Source: Gordionus sp. m RMFG-2023 (lineage: Eukaryota; Nematomorpha; Gordioida; Chordodea; Parachordodidae). From it: a stretch of 64,000 nucleotides of DNA. The position numbers and the translations under genes are program-made. Below are positions 46,804 to 58,300 of the stretch, piece after piece (the stretch's first letter is position 1; each line of letters begins with the position of its first letter). A model generated the notes under the pieces. That model was not told the origin of the DNA, ran no database searches, and saw only the letters and a list, made by a program, of their open reading frames with translations. The DNA is taken from positions 40,628,569 through 40,692,568 of the forward strand of contig NC_088776.1 in the NCBI RefSeq assembly GCF_954871325.1, written 5' to 3'.

Positions 46804-48003
46804 CAGGGATGAGCATAATTAATCAAAAATCGTAATTAATTTCTAATTACAATTACTTTGTTTATTTAATTATAATTACTAATTCCTTTTCTAAAAACGG
46901 TAATTAATCACTAATTACATGTAATCGTTAATTATATAACATAATTCCTTTTCTAAAAATGGTAATTAATTATATGTTATCGTAACTTTCCAAAGTAATT
47001 ATAATTTTTTTATAGTAAAATTAAAGTAGGATTTAATTAAAAATCATAAAAAATAAAGAGAAACTTTATTAAATTGCATATAATGTAATTATAATAATTT
47101 ATTCTTTATTTCAATTTTTTATGTTTGAAGGTGTTACTCATTCAATAAGTACAACAAGCATTTGCATATAAATTATTATAAACATTATATTTATACATTT
47201 GGTGATAAGAAATTCAATCAAATTCGGTGTTACAAAATAGTATATCATATAAAACATATACCCTTTTTTAAAGTGTCTATTTTTCAAACAATTCATTATT
47301 TAAAAGGTATTATATAATACTTATTTAGCAAAGCTAAAGTCTTTCTAAATGCGTTAATGAAACAACAATGCTTTCGACTTTTTACAACAAAATTTACAAT
47401 TAAATAATTAGCCACTTGGTGACCTATTTGGATAACTTTGAAAAAAATTTGGTAAAGTTTGTAGAATATTTGTTTTGATAATTCACTAAAAAAAATTTAA
47501 TGATTAAATTGTGTTAACATAAAGGATGTTTTTTCTAAAGGAACAAGAATAGGAACAAAAAGTTAGATTTTATAAAACCTTCACATGTTTTAGAAAATTA
47601 ATGTTGGTTTGATTGTGGCCTTTACGATTTGATAGTAGAGTGTACAAGCAGCGTTTATGGTTTTATCAGCTATTTGAAACATTTGGATTGAATATTATTT
47701 AAATTTATCTTAAACTGATCGCAAGATTGTGTTTGAAGAGCAATTATCGGAGTTACCGTGTCAGAATCCAAGCTAAAGTGATTAAGAATCATTCATTATT
47801 TTTCCACTAAAAATATGAATGAAATTGCAATTAACAGTTTTAACATAAAAATACGAATGAATGATTGCAATTATTCAGTGTTTTAATAAAAATTAATATA
47901 ATAAGAGAACTGGTAATTCTCCTAATTACATGCCTGAAAAAATGGAACAAGTTATATAGATACTAATTACAAAAAGTATGTAATTAATTACTACCCAACT
48001 TTG
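46804..48003. mobile_element. hAT-type element, degraded
   Basis: Left end CAGGGATGAGCATAATTAAT; right end, reverse-complemented, CAAAGTTGGGTAGTAATTAA. Each end is followed by many GTAATTAAT/AATTAC motifs. Flanking 8-mers TTATCAAT and CTATCGAT agree at six of eight. No transposase blocks were recognised inside. Confidence 0.5.
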
Positions 48004-49022
48004 CTATCGATTGTAAATAAGGTGCCTTTTTATACCTCTTAAAGTCAAATGAATAATGACCATTTTTACACAATAAAAAATAACTCTTATATATAAAATG
48101 TTTTGATGATTAGAAAATTTTTGATAACCATATTTAATATGCCTTCAAAACATCTTGATCCCACAGAACTTGCCGATGTTCCGGCTACTTAATAAGATAG
48201 ATTTCTATGAAACATAATTAACATTTACATCGTTTTATTAAGTAAAATTTACTTGACATATTCATTGGTAATATGAAAAATAAAAATATGATTATACAAG
48301 ATCATGTATAACAAACATTGCAATTTTTTTTCAGAAACAATAATTATATGAATTTAACCGGAATATGAAGGCAAATAAAATTAGGCGTTTTGTAGCAAAG
48401 TAATGAAGTGATTGGAAAAAAATAAATAATAAATATTAGGGAGTTCTTTGCAATCAATAATTAACAAAAGGATAATAATAAATACCATAAATGACTTTAA
48501 TTGTATATAATAAATACATATAATTTTAAAGGGCTAACACATTAAAATTATTTTTTAAAATGTAATATCAAAAGATAGGTTATCTTTTAAAACTAATGAT
48601 TAGTATAAAAAAAACAAGTGTATATTTGATGTTTCATCATAAAAATTAAATTAATTATAAGCAAATATTTTGAAGGATTATTATTAAAATAGAAAATTTA
48701 AAAAAAGGATTATATTAGTTTATATATATTATTATAATATTATTAGTTAGGTTACAAAAAAAGAAAACATAAAAATATTTAAAAATTGGTCGCATGTGCC
48801 CGTTCCTAACTAATAATTAAAATAAATATATTTACACTAGTATAAAAATAAAATGAATTTTCTCTAATTTAAAAATAAATTCATTCGTTCGTCTTAGCGA
48901 TTTGATGTTTTAATGAGTAAAAGAGATGTAAAATATCGACTAAATTGTTTTCCATCACTCTTTCTCTCTTATCTACTCATTTAAAATCTGATCCATCTGT
49001 GTCCTCCTAAAGGCTAATCTCA
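48004..49022. other. AT-rich stretch including the SEC63 3' untranslated region
   Basis: The minus-strand sequence below 49023 is the presumed SEC63 3' UTR; no AATAAA could be assigned with confidence. Nothing else is recognised. Confidence 0.5.
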
Positions 49023-49304
49023 TCACTTCTCTTTATCAACTGAAGAATGGTCTTCTTCGTCGCTCTCTTCCTCTGTAGTGTATTCCAAGTCCGATAAGTT
49101 TTGTTTATTCGCCTTATTAGATTTGCCCTTGCTTTTGTTTGTTGAATTAACCTTTTCGCCCGAAGGGGAATTATTGTCAGTGTGAGATAGCTCATCGTCC
49201 TCATGTTTTCCCCTGACATTGTCATCTTCATCGTTCGGTTCTGAGTCAGAGATATCCCATTGAGGGTGATTTTCTTCCATCTTTTTTTCTTCCTTAACGT
49301 CAAG
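49023..49304 (-). CDS. SEC63: SEC63 last exon
   Basis: LDVKEEKKMEENHPQWDISD begins it, matching human LEVHEAKPVPENHPQWD. An acidic, Ser/Lys/Asn-rich tail ending EEESDEEDHSSVDKEK and TGA follow. The acceptor TTTTAAAG ends at 49305, phase 0. The acidic tail is the Sec62-binding region in other species. Confidence 0.95.
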   Translation of the reverse strand, partial: LDVKEEKKMEENHPQWDISDSEPNDEDDNVRGKHEDDELSHTDNNSPSGEKVNSTNKSKGKSNKANKQNLSDLEYTTEEESDEEDHSSVDKEK

Positions 49305-52300
49305 CTTTAAAAAATTTTTAAATATGAGATTTTGATGTAAGATAAATAAAACTAATATCAATTGACAGAAGTTTTATTAAAGATTCTTATTATAATATTT
49401 TCCTTTTTCTATTATGTCTTATATTTTTTATTATCTTTTTTCCAAATTCTTTTACATCATAATAAATTTTCTTCTGAAAAATCGATAATCAAAAAAAAAA
49501 TATATATATAATTCCGAGAAAAAATAAATTCCATGAAAAATATTGATAAATTTCAAAAAATCGATAATCAAAAATAATATTGATAATTCCGAGAAACAAA
49601 AATAAATAAATAAAAAAAAATGATGAACATAACATCTCTCCTCTTAGAGAATGTCTGTTCTTTTCCGCATTTGATCTTGGTGTCTTCTCCACCGGCCCTT
49701 GGAAGTATCCACAACGTATATGCACCTCCCCGCACGAGCCACTATTGTTCCTTTTATCCATTTTACCTTGTCGTTGTACATTTTGGCCCACACCGGTTGT
49801 CCTATCCTAAATTGACCTCTCTGTTCCGTTTGTGTATCGTTTGATCGGCTTTCTTGGGTGGTCTCTTTAATCATTTCAAGATGATTCCGAGCATTCCGTC
49901 CGAACATCATCTGTGCTGGGGTTTCTCCTGTAGTCGTATGCTGGGTATTTCTATAAGCTAATAAGAATTCGTTTAGTATTTTTTTTTTATTTTCGTATCC
50001 TGCTTCCATTTCCTTCCCCTTCCGAAGTCGAAGTTGAAGATCTTGGATGTGAATTTAGTCTTGTTGGAATTCGTAAATTGTTCCCTCTTCGGTAGCTCTA
50101 TTTGTTGAATTATTCTGATCGTGAGTCTCTTAATCTTTTTGTTGCCAATTTCTCCTAATTTTATCGGAGGTGCTGATACATCGTCGTCCCAGATGTTATA
50201 TTGAAATATTTTTAATTTACATATATCGAATTTGTATTTTTTGATTTTGGGTGAATATTTTCCCTTATTTTTGTCCTTTAAAATATTTTTCACTTTTATA
50301 TTGTCATTATTTAATTGATTTTTTCACTATTTTTATCTTTTAAAATATTTTTTATATCTTGATAATGTCTAGTTGGAGACTTGGGTATTACATCAATTTT
50401 ATTACACTCATGTAAAATTTTAGTGGTTTTAACGTATAATTTATTCTTTAATAAATACTTAGAACATATCTTTCGTTTTGACGGGACTTGCTCTTTTTTC
50501 TCGATACTTGATACAAGTGCTAAACTGTAAGAATTTACAGAATCGTTAATGGAAGTCATATGACAAGGCATAACATTTGGTAATTTTTTTGAGTGGGGTG
50601 CTTTTTTCCGGAATTTTTATCGAATATTGTTACGTACTTCTCCGTTAGGGCTTTTAATTCTTGTTCCACATAATATATTTTGTTATTATTATCGTATGTG
50701 TTTTCTGTTCCTGCTAATATTGATTCTTTCCATACCAATTCTCTGAATTCCTTTATCCAGTTTATACCTACCAATGAGGGTCCATCAGCTTTCACTATTA
50801 TTAAGGGTAGATATTTTATGGTTTCTTTTATTTGAACCTTTACGTCCACGCTGCCTATGATGGCGATTTCGTTACCTTCGTACGTCTTTAATTTTGTGTC
50901 CGAATCATGAATTGTTTTATTGGAGTTGATTTTATTCCATGTCTTTAATGAAATGATTGATACTGATGCTCCTGTATCTAGGATCATGTTTGTTTTCTTA
51001 CCTTCTATATTTAAATTGATTTTGAATTTTTCTTTACAAGATTTGATATCCATCGAGTATATACACGATATATCTTCCTCTTTGTCTCTTTGATCGCAAT
51101 ATTTAATCAGATGTTTATCGCTACCGCATTTGAAGCAAGTTTTTTTTGTCTGACTGTAATATTGATTGTCGTTGTATTTAAAGTTATTATTGTTGGTGTT
51201 GTAATTTCCCCTTGTCTTATCGTAAGAGTATTGATACTTATTTTTATGATAATAATTATTGTTGTCGTACCAATTTTTATGTCGGTAGTTATCATTGTTA
51301 TTATATTTGTTGTCATTATTATTATATTTGTTATCATTATTATAATATTTGTTATCATTATCATATTTGTACCGCGGATTAACGTTATTATATCTTCCAT
51401 AATTCGAGTTGTCATAATTATTATACCTAGTAAATCTGTTATCGAATCTCGTTTGGTGGGGATAATTGTCACTGTAGCGTTCCTGAACTCTGTTATTATT
51501 ATTATTACTATTATACCTTTTATTGTCTTGTATATAGTTTATTTCCTTATTTTCTATTTTGTCTTCCTCTTGTTCCTTTCCGGCTTGACAATAAAATATA
51601 CCTTTTGTTTTTTCCTTTTCGTCTATCAAGTCCATGGTTCGAAGGAGTTTTTCAATTTCCTCTATACCCATATCTTCTTCGAGTAATAACTTTGTCGTGA
51701 TATCTTTGCTTTCTAAACCATTAATTATTTGCATTTTTAAGTTCTCTTCATATTTTTCTTTGAAGTTGCATTTAAGTGCCAAAGATTTTAGTGAATTTAG
51801 AAATTCTAAATTGGTTTCCCCGTCCCTTTGGGTACGTTTATAAAATTGAAAACTTTCCAATGGTGCAATTTTTTTATCGTTGTCTATTAGCGAATCTAGC
51901 ATATCGTCGTATTTTATTTTATTAATTGACTTCGGAGCGAATTTTAAAATAACCTTATTTAAGTCATAGGTTGATAGTGCCGATATCAATGCTGCTCTCT
52001 TTTTCTCGTTGTCCGATATATCATTTAGTGTAAAGTAGGCTTCTAGTTTTATTCGAAAAGTCGTAAATGAGTCATTGGTTTCTTTGACCGGAATTACTGC
52101 TGGCATTTTAGACAATTTTATATCAAATTTAAATTTTCTCTTTTTTTATATATATTTCCGCGCGGGTTCTTCCGTATACATAGTCGCCATTATAATATTT
52201 TCCCTTTTCAATTATGTCTTATATTTTTTATTATCTTTTTTCAAAATTCTTTTACATCATAATAAATTTTCTTCTGAAAAATCGATAATCAAAAAAAAAT

Positions 52301-55300
52301 ATATATATAATTCCGAGAAAAAATAAATTCCATGAAAAATATTGATAAATTTCAAAAAATCGATAATCAAAAATAATATTGATAATTCCGAGAAACAAAA
52401 ATAAATAAATAAAAAAAAATGATGAACATAACACTTATCAAAAAATTTGGCTTATTAATTTTAATTTTTTCCTCAAAATATAAATAAAAAAGTCATGAAA
52501 CCCGGGTCAAATTTTTTTAAAAAACCTGGCCTGGTAAATCCGCGCTTAAAATTTCTTCTGCAGTTATGATATAAATACTAATGCAATAGAAAGCAGCAAC
52601 TCCTTATGCCATATTATTACAAAAGTAATTTCATTAGTAAACAATGTGCACATAGGTAAGCGGAAAATAATTCCCCGGAAATCCCCAATAATAATTCTTA
52701 GAAAATAATTCCCAGGAATTGATTTTCTTAAAAATTTTAAACATTGAATTTTAGGATTTATATTTCGTGAATATATATAGGGAATTTTTTCTCCTATTTT
52801 ATTAATTTTGTAATTTTTAATATCTTAATAAAGGGAGATTTTTTTCTGGGGAATTATTTTTCTAGATTCGTTTACATATTATAATTTAAAGATTGAATAA
52901 ATAAAATTTACTTTGACATTTTTTGTGAAATCACAATCTAAATAAGAATCTGATCGTAAAACGACGGTAAACGCGTATATACCCGGTTTAGGGGGAGCTG
53001 GAAATTTCAATTGAAACTTTTCAAAATAAATTTTTAATTTGAATATCTCATTTAATTAGGCATATTATTTTAAAAAATTTCAAAGTATGTTATGAAGAGT
53101 TAGAATGAATAAATAATAGTTGCTTGAAATTGCAACACTTAAGAGGGCATTTACTCCAAAAAATACCATTTCAAAAATATAAAATTGAAAATGAAGGATT
53201 ATTTTATCAAACTGTAGTTAGCACTATTATAAAAACAAATAAATCATGAGATATAAAAAAGTTGGCTATTTAGAGTAAATATTTATTCTAATATCAAAGT
53301 TATATTAAGTGCTAAGGCTAGAAATCTGCAAAAATAAGCCAAGTACAATCGAGTTTGTGGAATTCTAAATATTTTTTTTGCATCAAACTGGGGGAGGGGG
53401 ATGCTAAATTAAAAAAAAAATAGGGTCATAATTTTATTCCAATTTTTTTTATAATATTTAGAAGTCAGCAATTTACAATTTCAAATACCTTTATTTACAA
53501 TATCAAAACAAATCAACGTCATTCTATTAATAAATCGTAATTCAAATATTTACAACGTATAAATATTTTGTGATCTTGGATTGTATGGAAAAAAAAATAT
53601 ATTAAATGTTAGTTCTCTAAGCATTTTTATGGACTTAATTAATCTTCTTTAAATAAATGAGCATGGTGGAACAATTTATATTATGTTTAGGATCGGTTTG
53701 GCGGGATATATAAGCCGGACAAATAATTATTTTAAAAAAACAGGCCCGATTAAGACCTATAATTAGGGCTAGAGTGAAAAAAAAGCTAAATTAAGTGGTA
53801 TGTAAGTAGAAAATACAATTCCTAACTTTATTATAGAATTCTAACATCATTTAGATCAAATATAGTGTTTAAAAAACTAAGGTATAAAAATATAATATAT
53901 TACATAATTTATTTTTAAGGTTTTTTAATGCAAAAAGGTGGGGATAGAGGTACGAATGAAGGAATTTTGACCTAACTTAATTTAGACCAAAATTCGAGTT
54001 AAAAAACCCGTATAATAAGGAAATATTTGCTAGTGTTAATTTATTAATATTTTGAAAGTAAGGTGACGAGTGACGAATGACGATAACCCGAAGTATATCT
54101 AAGTGCTAAGATATATAAAATATTGATTAAAACCTCTTCAGAATTGTTGAGACTGGTAATGTAAAGTGGAGCTGTGATAAGGGTACTGTGCTTTCGATCG
54201 GCCATATATAACCACCATCTTTCAAATTTTTTCTATAAATATATAATATATATGATAATTAGAGCTATGTCACCAGTGGGGGAGGGGGTTAACTTAGGAA
54301 GTTAACTAGTTAAAGAAATTGTAAATGGTATGAATAAGTATTAAACCAGTAAAATCAGGTTTGTAAATTAAGTCCAAATAAAGGAGCATAAATTATCTGT
54401 ATAATTCTAATTATATCTAAATTATTGAATATTTTCTTTTTTAAAATTTGTGATTTCATAATGGTTTCTTATGCATGAAAATTATAAAAGATTTTTTACC
54501 AAACATATTTGAATTTTAAGTAAAATTTGATCAAAAATCTTTCTTCTTTAAAAAAAACAAAAGTTTTTTTTCAAAGTTGGGAAAAATTATATTATTTAAA
54601 ATTTAAGTGATATATAAATTTAAAAAGTGATTTATAGATGTGGAAATAATAAAAAATAAAAGGTCCCGTAAAGAACATATTAAATACTTACAAATAATTT
54701 TAAATATTTATGAGTACGTCTTAATATTTACAAATAGTTTCGAATAATGTTACGATGATAAATTTTGAATAAGAAAAATTTCAAATAATAAGAATAATTT
54801 GATCGAATAATTGATAAAAAATTATTCTACGAATAATATATTTTCCTTATTCAATATTCGATTCAAATTAGGTATAATTCTAATAAATAAGTTTTATATA
54901 TTTATTTAGTTTATTATTTTTTTTAATATATTATAAAAGTATTATATACAGTGATGAAAAAAAAACAATATAATTATATTATCGCTTTTAAAATATATAT
55001 TAGAGATCTGCAAAATTACCCGGGGTTAGGGCTGGATGGGGTCTTATATTTTTTAAAAAGATTCGGACCGGATCGAGTCGGACCCTAAAATTTTTTAAAA
55101 TATATTTAAATTTATCGATTTTATGTTGTGTTTTTTATGTAAAATAAAAATATTTGATTTTATTTATAGAATAAACGCCATATAACGTATATCTTTTATT
55201 TTGAGTAATTATAAAAATTAATTAGGCTGGTAAATTTTTTTTTAAAAAAAAATTGGATTCGGGCTGGGCCGACAAAATTTTTTTAAAAAAAGCGGATTTG

Positions 55301-58300
55301 GGCTGAGCCGGGCAGGCAAAACTTTTTTTAAAAAATTTCGGTCCGAGCCGGGCTTGAAAAATTAGGCCCGATGCTCACTAATAAATATTATCATTTGTTT
55401 TTTTTGTTTTATTAATTTAAAAAGGAAAAATAAAGATTTCCTAATTTTATATTTTATTTACTTTAAATTAATAAATAAAATGTTTATATTGAATTGGTAG
55501 AATGAAAACAAAATATAATCATAAATATTAAATAATTATATTTTTAATCATTTTTATTCTGTGATTTTGATTTATATAACATTCTTGAATTTTTAATACT
55601 TTTTAAGATTTTAATCATTTTTATTCGATTTCTGTTAATTATATTTGAAAGAATTATATGTATGTAAAATATTGAAAGCTAAAATTTGTGTGTAATTATA
55701 AGAAATCATAGTATAGAATTAAGAAATATTATAATTTAAAAGTGCAAAGTAAGGTTAAAAATTAAGTTCACAGTGTTTCTTCTCATGGGAATAAGTTTAT
55801 GACAAAATTTTCAATAATTCGAAAGTTAAAAAGTATGAATATAAAAATTATTAAATTAAGTTATTAATATTTATAATAATTAATATATAAGAGATATAAG
55901 TAAAAAGTTAAAATTTGTATATAATAAAAAGTTTACATTTGTTCTTAAAAGTTAAAATTAGATAAAATATAAAGTTTCCAATAATAATATATAAACATAC
56001 CCCCCCCCCCACCATAAAAAATCATTTTGATTTTAACTTTCGGTAATCGCATTTAATTATCTCCCACCAGAAATAAATATAAATAAACCTCGGGGAAATA
56101 AGGGCAATGAACTTCGAAGGTGTCTTTAGGCTTGCCTCCTTCCAACATAACCCTTTCTCGCCTACGAATCGTCTGCTGGAATTCCTCGTCCCATAGTTCG
56201 TCTCCGCCTTCCTCGTTCTCGTTATTATTATCCATATCTTCGTTATTCCCCCTTTCATTTTGAGTCACTTTAGCGGTTTTATCATTCTTTCCCGCTTTCC
56301 CATCTAAATCCTTAGTTTTGTCATTTATTTTCTTATCATTTTCGGTTTTTCTCTTCGATTGGTAAGGTCGATAATCGATGATGTCGTCGTCGTAATCTTC
56401 GGCGGCGGCCTCTTGTCCGGCTAACAAGATGGCATCCTTGAGTTCGCGTTTGCGCCTGTGCGAACTTCCGTCACCATCTTGAGAGGAGTAATCTGAGCTG
56501 TCTTCCGAACTGCTGCTGCTGCCGCTACTACCATCACTGTAAGATGATGAATCATGTGATGGAGATATGGGAACTTTTATTTTTTATTTTTGAACAATTT
56601 ATCTTTGTTAGGAAAATATTTGAAAAGGCATAGTTCTTTAAGCCTATCTCGTAAAATATAATAATAAAACCAATTAAATTTTTTCCGAGAATTTAAGAAG
56701 AAAATGATGGTAACTAGTCTAAATTATAAACAATCATCAAACCCTTTTTGTCCCTTTTCTTCGTCTTGTTCCCTTGGATTGTATTACTTTTGGTTTCTTC
56801 CTTATCTCCATCAGTCTTGTGGACCATATCTTTTATGTCTTCCTTCTCTGTTTGTTCTGGCTTAATATTGTTTGCACCTTCTCCGATGGACTGGTTAGCG
56901 ACGCTACTTTTTTGAGAGGCAGTAACGTTATTTTTATTTTTTTTGACGTTCTGGTGGGCATTGGTTTTGTGTTTCCCGCCTTTGTTGAAAGCTTTCTTTT
57001 TCGGCTTGTAAGTGGGTTGCTTAGGAGCAACTTTGGTAGCATTTCTAGTGTTTGAATTCATATTTTCGAGTTCTTCCACGTCTTCCAATTTCTATGTTAG
57101 GGAATTCAAAAAAAAATATTATATATATATGTACATACATATAGGCTATAGAGCTAAAACTCTCCAAACTTGACATTTTCTCAGAAATTAATTTTAAAAA
57201 ATTAATGAAGCTAATAAAAAGATTAATAAGAAATATTAAATAAACTACATATATTACCCTTCTAAATTTCGATTACTTTACCGTACGGCATTAAATCTAC
57301 CTTAAATATTGATTTTTTATATTATTTTAAATAAAATTATAATTGAAATAGTCAAAAACCATAATTCAATTCTACCACAATAAAAGACATTATATAATAA
57401 TTAAAAATTAATTTTATCCCCCTTTTGAAAAGTTTAACTATTTAAAAATTTTTAAATAGTTAAACTTTTCAAAAGGGGATATATCATTAAATTATTTTTC
57501 AGTTTTTATTAGAAAAATTCTTAATATTGTGCTGGGGTGAGCATATTTGTTAAATTTTTTCTTTCTAACTATAAATATTTATAACTTTATCGTCTTCGAT
57601 TTGCATTAAACAATTTCCATTAGGCAACGAAGAATTAATTTCGGTATTAAATTGAGATAAGGCATGTTGATTGTCTACCATATAACTCATGTCTTTGCGT
57701 ACCAGCGTTACAGTTACCGTTACTATCGAATTAGCTGTTATAGTAGTCGGGTCTTCATCATCCATTACTATATATTTGTATTATTATATTATGTACTTCT
57801 CTCTATAATATAAAATAAGGTTTCCCTATCTAGGTAAGGCTCCTTATATCGTCATGATTCGGTTATAACTGAAGGATAAATATAATTTCAAACTAAATTT
57901 GTTCTTTTTTTCTCAATTAAAATATAAAGTATAATCTATACCTTTAGTCACTATCTCCAATTCAACATGTGGCATTTTTGATAATATGAAAATAACGTCT
58001 CCATATTCCCTGTCCGTTAGCTTAGAAAATAAAGATCTCCTATCATTATCTTTCATTGTTGCTAGATCTTTTATAGTTCTGATAGAATACTGATATTTTA
58101 TGATAGCGGGAGGTAAATGGGGGAGGGGGGGGGGGTAAAAACAATTTAAATATTTTATTAAAAATATCATAAAAGTATAAAAGATATTTTTGATGAATTT
58201 TGTTTACTAAGTGAAATAGACTTATAAGAAAAGATAAGTAGAGAAAATGTATAATAAATTTTATCGATCATTATTAATAATAATCATGAGTACTTTGTCA

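Larger units (their letters stand above)
49391..52433 (-). mobile_element. Ty3/gypsy-type LTR element in the last SEC63 intron, fossil
   Basis: Two LTRs (49391-49634 and 52191-52433, about 244 bp) differ at only about four positions and are flanked by an exact 5-bp duplication CTTAT (49386-49390 and 52434-52438), so the insertion is young. The primer site, reading on the minus strand TGGCGACTATGTATACGG, follows the 5' LTR; a purine tract AGAGGAGAGA precedes the 3' LTR. Parts present: Gag with an Asn/Tyr-rich linker and a zinc knuckle (CFKCGSDKHLIKYC), an aspartic protease (ILDTGASVSIISLKTW), and an integrase C-terminal region (LLAYRNTQHTTTGETPAQMM ... VWAKMYNDKVKWIKGTIVAR). No reverse transcriptase was recognised. 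The element is broken and not autonomous. It shares its strand with SEC63. Confidence 0.92.

Noticed and set aside
51090-51686. 198-codon plus-strand open frame of Ile/Val
   Set aside because: It is the complement of the Asn-rich Gag linker of the intronic gypsy element, not a membrane protein.
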